A stretch of 6,193 nt of DNA from Thermoanaerobacteraceae bacterium (GCA_030016455.1 JASEJH010000098.1:1-6193); one strand, 5' to 3'. Positions 1-6,133 are shown, numbered from the stretch's first letter. A program made the numbers and translations. Notes: generated by a model from the sequence alone, not told the origin.

Positions 1-2837
1 CCGCTGATGTAAAGTCCAAGCAGCTCCTTTTCCATTTTGAGGAGCTCCTGCTGGGGGAATTCCTCCCGGGTAGCGTCAATCCTGATGTCGTAGCCGTTGT
101 TTTCCAGGTCTCCGAAAAGGCTGAGCTGATGGGAGTCCTTTTCCTTGGCGGATCGCTGCGCCAGCTCGAGTCCTCCATCCAGGACCGCCAGCACCTGGCT
201 CCTGGTGTGGCCCAGCGAGGAAAACGCCCCGGCCCGCGCCAGACTTTCTAAGACGCGGCGGTTGATCACGCGGGGGTTGATCCGGGAGCAGAAGTCGCCG
301 AAATCACGGAAGGGCCCGCCCTCGTTCCGGGCGGCAATAATCGCCTCCACGGCGGTTTCCCCAACGTTTTTGATTGCGGCCAGCCCGAACCGAACCCCGC
401 CCGGCACCACGGTGAAATTCCGCCTGCTTTCGTTCACGTCGGGCGGAAGCACTGCAATCCCCAAACGCCGGCATTCTTCGACGTACGCCGCCACCTTGTC
501 GCTGTTGTCCCTCACTGAAGTTAACAGCGCCGCCATGTACTCCACCGGGTAGTTCGCCTTGAGGTAAGCGGTCTGGTACGCAACCATCGCGTACGCCGCG
601 GAATGGCTTTTATTGAACCCGTACCCGGCAAAGTACTCCATCAGGTCGAAGATTTCACCGGCCAGCTTTTCCGGAATGCCGTTCGCTGCTGCGCCCTCCA
701 CAAACCGCGACCGTAGCCCGGCAATTATCTCCGGCTTCTTCTTCCCCATCGCCCGGCGCAGGAGGTCCGCCTCGCCCAGGCTGAAGCCCGCCAGGGTGCT
801 CGCGATCTGCATTACCTGTTCCTGATACAGGATCACCCCGTAGGTCTCCTTCAAAATGGGTTCCAGCAGTGGATGCAGGTAAACCACCGGCGTTCTCCCG
901 TGCTTACGCCGGATAAAGTCCTCGACCATCCCGCTGCCCAGCGGACCCGGGCGGTAAAGTGCCACCAGGGCGATCAGGTCTTCAAAGACGCTTGGTTTCA
1001 GCTCCCGCAGGAGGTTCCGCATGCCGCTCGATTCAAGCTGAAAAACACCCGCGGTCTCGCCCCGGCCCAAAAGCGCGTACGTGGCGGGGTCATCGAGCGG
1101 CAGATTCTCTTCGTCAATCAGAATCCCCCGCAGTCTCTTGATTATTCTCAACGTTTCGCCGATAACCGTAAGCGTCCGCAACCCCAGAAGGTCCATTTTC
1201 AGCAGGCCAAGTTCCTCCACGGCTTCCTTTGTGAACTGGGTGGCCACCGTGCCGTCAGCAACACGGTGCAACGGCACAAAGCGGGTGAGTGGCTCCGGGG
1301 CGATCACAATTCCGGCGGCATGCGTGGAAGCATGCCGCGGCACCCCCTCCAGCCGGGCCGCGATATCGAGCAGCCTCTTGACCACCGGGTCGTTCTGATA
1401 GAGCTCCAGCAGGTCGGGCGAAGCCTCCAGCGCTCTGGCCACCGTCATGTGCGGCTCGCCGGGCACCAGACGGGCCACCCGGTCCACGTCTCCATAAGGC
1501 AATCCTAACACGCGGCCCACGTCTCTAATGGCCGCCCGCGCCGCCAGGGTACCGAAGGTGGCGATCTGCGCCACCCGGTCCGCACCGTAACGCTGAAAAA
1601 CGTAATCAATCACCTTCTCCCTCAGCTCATAACAGAAGTCAATGTCGATGTCCGGCAGGGAGACCCGCTCCGGGTTCAGAAAGCGTTCGAACAGCAGGCC
1701 GTACCTGAGCGGGTCGATATTGGTGATCCCGAGGCAATACGCCACCAGGCTGCCGGCCGCCGAGCCGCGCCCCGGGCCGACCAGGACCTGGTTTTCCCGG
1801 GCAAACCGCACCAGGTCCCAAACGATGAGAAAGTAGGAGGGATAGTCCATTTCCTCGATAACCCGCAACTCGTATTCCAGCCGGTCCACGACCGCCTGTT
1901 CCGGCTCGCCGTAACGCCGCTTGAGGCCGGCGTAGCACAGCTCCCGGAGGTAGCTCGCCGGGGTGTGCCCTTGCGGAACCGGGTAGGCGGGAAGGTGGTA
2001 CTGCCCGAAGCTCAGCTTGACCCGGCAGCGCTCGGCGATTTCGCACGTGCGCGCCAGCGTCTCCGGCTGATCCCGGAAGACCACAGCCATTTCCCGGGCA
2101 CTCTTAAGATACAACTGGTTGGAGTGAAAACGCAGGCGGTTTGTATCGCTTACCGTCTTGCCGGTCTGGATGCAGAGGAGGATGTCCTGCAGCGCCGCGT
2201 CCTCCTCGTTCACGTAATGCACGTCATTCGTCGCCACGGTCGGAATGGACAATTCCCTGGAGAGCCTGAGCAGTTCCGGGTTGATCCGCCGCTGCTCGTC
2301 CAGGCCGTGGTCTTGAAGCTCCAAAAAGAAGTTGTCCGGACCGAAGATTTCCCTGTACGTGGCGGCAGCCCGGCGTGCTTTGTCCGGTTCGCCGTTTAAA
2401 ATGTGCGCCGCCACCTCGCCGGCGGTGCAGCCGCTCAACGCGATCAGCCCCTTGCTCAACTGGCCGAGCCACAATTTGTCCACCCGCGGTTTGTAATAAA
2501 AACCCTCGGTGAACCCGCGCGAAACCAGCTCCATCAAGTTTTTATAACCGGTATCGTTCTCCGCCAGGAGTACGAGGTGGTACAGGTTGTCGTCAACCTT
2601 CGGCGTCCGGTCGGCAGCCGTTCTCGGTGCTACGTAGACCTCACACCCGAGGATCGGTTTTATTCCCTCCCTGATGCAGGTCTGGTAAAAATCCACCACG
2701 CCGTACATCGCCCCGTGGTCGGTAACCGCCAGCGCAGGCATTCCCAGTTCCTTGGCCCGCCGCACCACTTCCTTGATCCGGGCCGCACCGTCCAGCAGGC
2801 TGTACTCGGTGTGCAGGTGCAGGTGCACGAACGACAA
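1..2837 (-). CDS. dnaE: DNA polymerase III alpha subunit (DnaE), 3' end cut off by the window
   Basis: Catalytic subunit of the replicative DNA polymerase, acting at the replication fork. The frame is open for 945 codons to the window edge. The N-terminal PHP domain (about residues 3-210) begins VHLHLHTEYSLLDG and keeps a full set of likely metal ligands: H5, H7, D40/H41 in TDHG, E66 in GCEVYV, H87, C137, H177 and D205/H207 in NDVHY. The polymerase core follows, with GPGRGSAAGS near 354, the catalytic pair D396 and D398 in PDIDIDF (compare E. coli D401/D403), and the third aspartate D549 in KMDLLGLRTLT. NKSHSAAYA lies near 742 and helix-hairpin-helix repeats near 815-850. The sequence stops at KMEKELLGLYISG, so roughly 200 C-terminal residues (OB fold and clamp-loader contact) lie outside. 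The TTG start at 2837 gives the usual family N-terminus; an in-frame TTG at 2852 lacks a ribosome site. No frameshift or intein is seen. Whether it is DnaE1 or the DnaE3 type found beside PolC cannot be decided here. Confidence 0.97.
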   Translation of the reverse strand, partial: MSFVHLHLHTEYSLLDGAARIKEVVRRAKELGMPALAVTDHGAMYGVVDFYQTCIREGIKPILGCEVYVAPRTAADRTPKVDDNLYHLVLLAENDTGYKNLMELVSRGFTEGFYYKPRVDKLWLGQLSKGLIALSGCTAGEVAAHILNGEPDKARRAAATYREIFGPDNFFLELQDHGLDEQRRINPELLRLSRELSIPTVATNDVHYVNEEDAALQDILLCIQTGKTVSDTNRLRFHSNQLYLKSAREMAVVFRDQPETLARTCEIAERCRVKLSFGQYHLPAYPVPQGHTPASYLRELCYAGLKRRYGEPEQAVVDRLEYELRVIEEMDYPSYFLIVWDLVRFARENQVLVGPGRGSAAGSLVAYCLGITNIDPLRYGLLFERFLNPERVSLPDIDIDFCYELREKVIDYVFQRYGADRVAQIATFGTLAARAAIRDVGRVLGLPYGDVDRVARLVPGEPHMTVARALEASPDLLELYQNDPVVKRLLDIAARLEGVPRHASTHAAGIVIAPEPLTRFVPLHRVADGTVATQFTKEAVEELGLLKMDLLGLRTLTVIGETLRIIKRLRGILIDEENLPLDDPATYALLGRGETAGVFQLESSGMRNLLRELKPSVFEDLIALVALYRPGPLGSGMVEDFIRRKHGRTPVVYLHPLLEPILKETYGVILYQEQVMQIASTLAGFSLGEADLLRRAMGKKKPEIIAGLRSRFVEGAAANGIPEKLAGEIFDLMEYFAGYGFNKSHSAAYAMVAYQTAYLKANYPVEYMAALLTSVRDNSDKVAAYVEECRRLGIAVLPPDVNESRRNFTVVPGGVRFGLAAIKNVGETAVEAIIAARNEGGPFRDFGDFCSRINPRVINRRVLESLARAGAFSSLGHTRSQVLAVLDGGLELAQRSAKEKDSHQLSLFGDLENNGYDIRIDATREEFPQQELLKMEKELLGLYIS

Positions 2838-2843
2838 AAGTTT

Positions 2844-2850
2844 CCCCCCC
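2844..2850 (-). promoter_or_regulatory. Ribosome binding site of dnaE, a run of seven G
   Basis: On the minus strand seven consecutive G are followed by AAACTT and then the TTG start, giving a 6-base spacer. The run can pair only partly with the anti-Shine-Dalgarno sequence, since there is no AGGAGG core. It is the only purine-rich block at a suitable distance and it decides for TTG at 2837 over TTG at 2852, which would lie inside the same block. A homopolymer in this position could vary in length by slippage. Confidence 0.6.
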
Positions 2851-2866
2851 AAGGTTCAATAGTTCG

Positions 2867-2919
2867 AAGTCCTAAGTCCTAAGTCCTAAGTCCTAAGTCC
2901 TAAGTCCTAAGTCCTAAGT
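2867..2919. repeat. Heptanucleotide tandem repeat tract 1, unit AAGTCCT
   Basis: Seven perfect copies of AAGTCCT plus a four-base partial copy occupy 53 bp with no mismatch. Read as dnaE mRNA the unit is AGGACTT. The tract ends 29 bp upstream of the dnaE TTG start, so it lies in the untranslated leader. Because the period is not a multiple of three, each strand shows the same 21-base codon cycle in all three frames. That cycle contains TAG on the minus strand and TAA on the plus strand, so the tract stops translation in all six frames. Perfect copies point to recent expansion or ongoing slippage. Confidence 0.97.
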
Positions 2920-2936
2920 TTAATTCTACCTCTCTC

Positions 2937-3014
2937 TTCTGGCTTCTGGATTCTGGATTCTGGATTCTGGCTTCTGGATTCTGGATTCTGGATTCTTGGC
3001 TTCTGGCTTCTGAT
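2937..3014. repeat. Heptanucleotide tandem repeat tract 2, unit TTCTGGA/TTCTGGC
   Basis: Eleven units of TTCTGGM (M is A or C) lie head to tail; the ninth carries an extra T (TTCTTGGC) and the last ends GAT. The final bases run C,A,A,A,C,A,A,A,C,C,T, so the 28-bp block at 2937-2964 is repeated exactly at 2965-2992, which suggests that four-unit blocks were duplicated. The tract has no stop codon in any frame on either strand. Only 17 bp separate it from tract 1. The same unit in degenerate form occurs on the other strand at the right edge of the window. Confidence 0.95.
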
Positions 3015-3020
3015 TCCGCC

Positions 3021-3048
3021 TTCATCCCTCATCCTTCATCCTTTATCA
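3021..3048. repeat. Heptanucleotide tandem repeat tract 3, unit TTCATCC, overlapping the trmL stop
   Basis: Four units (TTCATCC, CTCATCC, TTCATCC, TTTATCA) continue the 7-bp periodicity six bases after tract 2. The most degenerate copy contains the trmL stop codon at 3046-3048. On the minus strand the unit is GGATGAA, so it presents ATG and AAGG repeatedly. Copies are imperfect, so the tract looks older than tract 1. Its closeness to tract 2 suggests one repeat-prone locus rather than chance. Confidence 0.85.
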
Positions 3049-3504
3049 TTTCAGCCCCGGAAAACCCTGCTGCCGCAGTGCTTCATAAAGAACCACCGCC
3101 ACGGCGTTGGAAAGGTTCAGTGACCGGGCGCCGGAGATGATGGGTATCCGGACTAACTGGCCGGGAAACCTGCTCAGAATGGCTTCCGGCAAACCCGCGG
3201 TCTCCTTGCCGAAAACCAGGAAACAACCCGGCGGGTACCGGACCGCGGTGTACCACCGGTTCGCCCTCGTAGTAGTAAAGTAAAAGCAGGCGTCCCGGTT
3301 CGCCTGGAAGAGCGCGTCAAAACTGTCGTGGTAGTGTACCTCCACCAGGTGCCAGTAATCAAGTCCCGCCCGTTTCAGGTGGCGGTCATCGGTTGAGAAT
3401 CCAAGCGGCTGCACCAGGTGTAGCCTGGCACCGGTAGCTGCACACGTCCGTGCAATATTGCCTGTATTGGCCGGTATTTCCGGTTCCACCAGGACGACGT
3501 TCAT
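3046..3504 (-). CDS. trmL: tRNA (cytidine/uridine-34-2'-O)-methyltransferase TrmL
   Basis: SPOUT-family methyltransferase that, in known members, uses S-adenosylmethionine to methylate the 2'-OH of the wobble base of two tRNA-Leu isoacceptors in the cytoplasm. The protein has 152 residues, close to the family's usual 155-160. Motif 1, PEIPANTGNIART, is at 8-20. Motif 2, FGKETAGLP, is at 98-106. Motif 3, IPIISGARSLNLSNA, is at 120-134 and forms the trefoil-knot cofactor pocket. The ATG at 3504 gives the standard MNVVLVEPEIP start; the frame continues 14 codons upstream to another ATG, but that stretch overlaps the preceding gene and does not resemble the family. The start overlaps the stop of the CoA-binding gene as ATGA, and GGTGGTGG just upstream may serve as the ribosome site, so coupled translation is likely. 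The gene ends with tandem stops TGA TAA inside repeat tract 3. Confidence 0.95.
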   Translation of the reverse strand: MNVVLVEPEIPANTGNIARTCAATGARLHLVQPLGFSTDDRHLKRAGLDYWHLVEVHYHDSFDALFQANRDACFYFTTTRANRWYTAVRYPPGCFLVFGKETAGLPEAILSRFPGQLVRIPIISGARSLNLSNAVAVVLYEALRQQGFPGLK

Positions 3505-3923
3505 GATCCACCACCGCAGAGGCGCCGGTGCTCCACCATGATACACCTGTCCATGATCAAGGTGACACCCGCCGCTTCACAGAGCGGTACCGCCGCTTCG
3601 TTGACCACGCCCAGTTGGAGCCAAACCGCCCGCGGCCGGAGCCCGAGTGCTTCCTCGACCACCGGCAGCGTCTCCTCACTCCGCCGGAAGACGTTCACGA
3701 TGTCGACCCGGAAGGGGATTTCCCCCAGCCTGCGGAAAACCCGTTCACCGAGGATGAATTCCTCCCGCGGGTAAACCGGCACGATCCTGTAACCCTGCTG
3801 TCTAAGGTAAAGCGCCACCCGGTGGCTGTCCCGGTCCGGTTTTGGAGACAGGCCCACCACCGCGACCGTTCTGCTTGCCTCGAGCAGTTCCTTGAGTACC
3901 GCGTCCTCCGGGTTTCTAAACAC
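3501..3923 (-). CDS. CoA-binding Rossmann-fold protein (YccU-like family)
   Basis: A small cytoplasmic protein of the CoA_binding_2 type, with a Rossmann fold related to the CoA-binding domain of succinyl-CoA synthetase; the family has no settled reaction. Numbered from the GTG at 3923 (140 residues), the first beta strand and loop TVAVVGLSPKPDRDSH lie at 19-34, the second strand RIVPVYP at 46-52, DIVNVFRR at 74-81, WLQLGVVNEA at 101-110 and the family signature MDRCIMVEH at 124-132. The start is uncertain. GTG at 3923 has GGGAGG twelve bases upstream and gives a family-like N-terminus (MFRNPED). TTG at 3950 adds nine residues but has no ribosome site, and TTG at 3935 directly abuts GGGAGG. 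The 3' end overlaps trmL by four bases, so the two are almost certainly co-transcribed. Family identity is firm; function is unknown. Confidence 0.88.
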   Translation of the reverse strand: MFRNPEDAVLKELLEASRTVAVVGLSPKPDRDSHRVALYLRQQGYRIVPVYPREEFILGERVFRRLGEIPFRVDIVNVFRRSEETLPVVEEALGLRPRAVWLQLGVVNEAAVPLCEAAGVTLIMDRCIMVEHRRLCGGGS

Positions 3924-4021
3924 TCCAGAGGGCAACCTCCCGTCCGTCAATAATACAGTAACCGGTACACCGGAGAAATTCTGCCCCGGCGGTCATATAC
4001 TACCAGTTCTATACCAAACTC

Positions 4022-4051
4022 ATAATACCTCCTGTACCTTGGCAGAGGCAA
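4022..4051 (-). promoter_or_regulatory. Candidate sigma-70-type promoter for the CoA-binding gene and trmL
   Basis: On the minus strand TTGCCT (4051-4046, four of six matches to the -35 consensus) is followed after 18 bases by TATTAT (4027-4022, five of six matches to the -10 consensus). It would give a leader of about 90 bases before the CoA-binding gene. The -10 box overlaps the ATG of the four-codon frame, so that mini frame would not be translated from this transcript. It is a plausible but unproven promoter; a second TATTAT at 3955-3950 has no good -35 partner. Confidence 0.25.
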
Positions 4052-4074
4052 GCCGGGTTCCCAGCCGGTTTTTT
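4050..4074 (+). terminator. Terminator-like hairpin on the plus strand
   Basis: AAGCCGG (4050-4056) pairs with CCGGTTT (4065-4071) across an eight-base loop, with one G-T wobble, and the right arm runs into six T (4069-4074). The shape is that of an intrinsic terminator read on the plus strand, where no gene is present. Read on the minus strand it has no T-tract and would not end the GH15 transcript. It may stop antisense transcription or be a chance structure. Confidence 0.3.
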
Positions 4075-4159
4075 CGAAGAATCGGCTTCAATGCCGCCTT
4101 CAACCGCCGGGAATCAATACCGTTAATAAATGGAACCCGAGTATTCTTCCCCGGCCGGG

Positions 4160-6127
4160 TCAAGACGCTTCCGGCAGCTCTTGCCAGCGCGCGCCGTACT
4201 CTCCCACCACCTGGACAAAGGTTGCGTGAGACCAGGTCAGCGGCGCTACCGAAAGCGCTTCGCCGGTATAGGGGTGTACCTGTTCCGCCATCACCCCTGT
4301 GGGCAGGGTATAGGCCAGCACCCACTCCAGAAGCTCCCGGGCTTCCCGCAACTCGGCGCGGCTCTGCGCCCGGGCAACGTACCACGAAGCCAGCCACAGG
4401 GTGCAGATGAACCAGGGGTTCCCGGGCACCCGCTCCACATCGTCGCTCCGCCGGAAGTAATAGTCGTTCGCGTAACGGGCCACCCCGCCCACCGGGGTTT
4501 TTACCCACAAACCCTCGCGCACCGCCTCCATCGTCGTGACTACACGCGGATCGTTCGGGGGCAGCACCCCGAACCCCCAGACCGCCCAAAGGCTCGCGTC
4601 CAGGCTGAAATCCGGCGTCGCCGGTTGTCCCGGAACCGGATACAAGCCTCGAATAAAACGCCCCAACTCCGCACGGTAAAGTTCCGCAAGCATTCCCGCC
4701 CGGACCTCCTCCGCCGCCTCCATCCACCGGTGCGCAAGCCTCCCGTCACCAAAGAGGGCGGCGCACTGTGCCGCCGCGTTCAAACCCGCGTAAACCGCGC
4801 TCACCGTAAAGGTGAACACGCCGCAACGTTCCTCCCACAGGTCGTAGCTCGGTAGGGGCAGTCCGCTCACCGGATCCCGGTAGTCGGCCAGGAATTCCGC
4901 CGCCGGTTTAACCAGCACCGGATAGAGTTCCGTTAAAAAAGTAAAATCCCTGTAAAACTCGTAATGTTTCCAGAGCGCCCATAGCACGAGCGCCGTTTCG
5001 TCTTCCTGGATCGGGAGTTGGAACTCGCCGTTGCGTACCCAGGAATGCCAGCTCGACCCGACCGAACCCTCCGGATTGTACTTGTGCCAGTGATAGCCGC
5101 CCTCGGTTAATGTCCGCGCGGCAAAGCGGAAAAAGGGAAGCGTCAGTTCCGGGTACCCGGCCCGGTCCAAAGCGTAGGCCACGAGCGCTCCGTCGCGCGG
5201 CCAGACGTAGGAGTAATGATCCCGGTTGGTAAGCAGGATGTCGCTGTCGTTGGCCGCCAGCACCGCGCCCCGCCTGTCGATCTGGGTCCGGAGAATCAGC
5301 AGGCTGCGCCGGTAAAGGCTCACCACTTCTTCGGGCAGGTCGCCGAATTCTGTGGGGGTCTTTCTTACCCAGTTGAACCAGTAGACGGCGGTGCGGTTTA
5401 GCAGTTCCTGCGGGCCCTCGTTCAGGACAAAGACGTTCTTTTCCCTAACCTCGTGAAAGCTCCTTCCCGCCACCACCCAGAAAAACAGCACCTCCGTCCC
5501 GTACGGTTTAATCTGGGCCTGAAAACCCACGGTGCTGTCGACCGAACCCTGATCGGCGGGATTGCTCGCCAGCACCCCGTCCTCCGCGTCCGCCCGGCTG
5601 CCCTCCGCGCCCGGCAGGCGTTTTCTGATGCTGTACTGGCGAAGGCCGTGTTTGCCGAAGCGCCCGTTCAGAAGGAAATAGTAGTCCCGCTTATAATGGA
5701 TCAGGGTTTCCGTGCTTGGGTCATAAAGCGCCGTGTCTCCTACGTCAAATCCGCCGATGTTAAAATCGTGGTGCAGAAAGACCCTGAATTCCCGGCACCG
5801 GTCTGCTATATTTGAAACTTCCGCCTTCCGGAGCAGAACGTTCTCGTGGCAATCGACGGCGTCCGTAAAACGAACTTCAACCCCCATTCCAGCGTTTCGG
5901 GCAACCGTCACCGCGACCAGGGTATCCTCCTGGTACCCCACCGACAGTTCCCACCCTTCTGCCCCGACCCAGGAGAAGGAGCCGTCAACCCATATCCCTA
6001 CCTCGCACCTTTTCCCGGCCAGGTGGTTTTCCATTCCAACGTAAGGGTAATATAGATCCCGGAGGTGATAAAATTTGTCAAAATTCACCAGCATACTCCC
6101 GTTTCCCAGGACTATCTCCCGTGGCAT
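4160..6127 (-). CDS. Glycoside hydrolase family 15 protein (glucoamylase-like), cytoplasmic
   Basis: A 655-residue inverting glycosidase of the GH15 clan, whose members release glucose from alpha-glucans, dextran-type oligosaccharides or trehalose. Residues 1 to about 265 form the N-terminal beta-sandwich typical of bacterial and archaeal members (GNGSMLVNFDKFYHLRDLYYP near the start). From about 270 the (alpha/alpha)6 barrel follows, with YVWPRDGA at 307-314 and LPIQEDETA at 371-379. The likely general acid is E432 in DLWEER (compare Glu179 of Aspergillus glucoamylase in DLWEEV). The likely base is E615 in MAEQ (compare Glu400), followed by PLTWSHA. Both catalytic residues are present and the length is normal, so the enzyme should be active. 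There is no signal peptide or membrane segment, which places it in the cytoplasm. The ATG at 6127 is chosen because GGAGG lies six bases upstream; an in-frame ATG at 6175 sits in a repeat without a ribosome site. Substrate cannot be read from sequence, and trehalase-type activity is an alternative. Confidence 0.93.
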   Translation of the reverse strand: MPREIVLGNGSMLVNFDKFYHLRDLYYPYVGMENHLAGKRCEVGIWVDGSFSWVGAEGWELSVGYQEDTLVAVTVARNAGMGVEVRFTDAVDCHENVLLRKAEVSNIADRCREFRVFLHHDFNIGGFDVGDTALYDPSTETLIHYKRDYYFLLNGRFGKHGLRQYSIRKRLPGAEGSRADAEDGVLASNPADQGSVDSTVGFQAQIKPYGTEVLFFWVVAGRSFHEVREKNVFVLNEGPQELLNRTAVYWFNWVRKTPTEFGDLPEEVVSLYRRSLLILRTQIDRRGAVLAANDSDILLTNRDHYSYVWPRDGALVAYALDRAGYPELTLPFFRFAARTLTEGGYHWHKYNPEGSVGSSWHSWVRNGEFQLPIQEDETALVLWALWKHYEFYRDFTFLTELYPVLVKPAAEFLADYRDPVSGLPLPSYDLWEERCGVFTFTVSAVYAGLNAAAQCAALFGDGRLAHRWMEAAEEVRAGMLAELYRAELGRFIRGLYPVPGQPATPDFSLDASLWAVWGFGVLPPNDPRVVTTMEAVREGLWVKTPVGGVARYANDYYFRRSDDVERVPGNPWFICTLWLASWYVARAQSRAELREARELLEWVLAYTLPTGVMAEQVHPYTGEALSVAPLTWSHATFVQVVGEYGARWQELPEAS

Positions 6128-6133
6128 TACATA

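Larger units (their letters stand above)
3924..4159 (-). other. Intergenic region between the GH15 gene and the CoA-binding gene, with a four-codon reading frame
   Basis: No recognisable gene. At 4028-4033 the minus strand has a perfect AGGAGG, four bases before the ATG at 4023, but that frame reads only Met-Ser-Leu-Val and then TAG (4009-4011). Another frame is open for about 47 codons and ends in TGA at 3947-3949. Its only ordinary start is a TTG at 4051, giving 34 residues rich in Tyr and Arg that include YYEFGIELVVYD. That TGA overlaps the possible TTG start of the CoA-binding gene as TTGA. The stretch could hold a leader peptide, a small unrecognised gene or the decayed start of a lost gene. 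I could not match the translated peptides to a known family. Confidence 0.4.

Noticed and set aside
873..1508. Long plus-strand open frame of 211 codons
   Set aside because: It lies fully antisense to the conserved polymerase core of dnaE, has no recognisable motif, and is expected in GC-rich coding DNA. The same applies to the other plus-strand frames over dnaE and the GH15 gene.
1..2837. Intein or frameshift in dnaE
   Set aside because: Conserved motifs follow each other with normal spacing, and codon phase is the same from the start at 2837 to the window edge.
2641..2859. Minus-strand frame of 72 codons starting at a TTG at 2859
   Set aside because: It is frame-shifted against the PHP domain of dnaE, which is intact in its own frame, so this is a shadow rather than a frameshift or separate gene.
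2867..3048. CRISPR array
   Set aside because: The repeats are 7 bp and directly adjoining, with no spacers, and no cas genes are present.
4142..4162. Terminator at the GH15 stop codon
   Set aside because: CCCGGCCGGG is a loop-less palindrome without a following T-tract, so it does not have the form of an intrinsic terminator.
4020..4727. Minus-strand frame of 235 codons overlapping the 3' end of the GH15 gene
   Set aside because: Most of it is an out-of-frame reading of the GH15 barrel with glycine- and arginine-rich low-complexity composition. Only its tail lies in the intergenic space, where no start with a ribosome site is seen.
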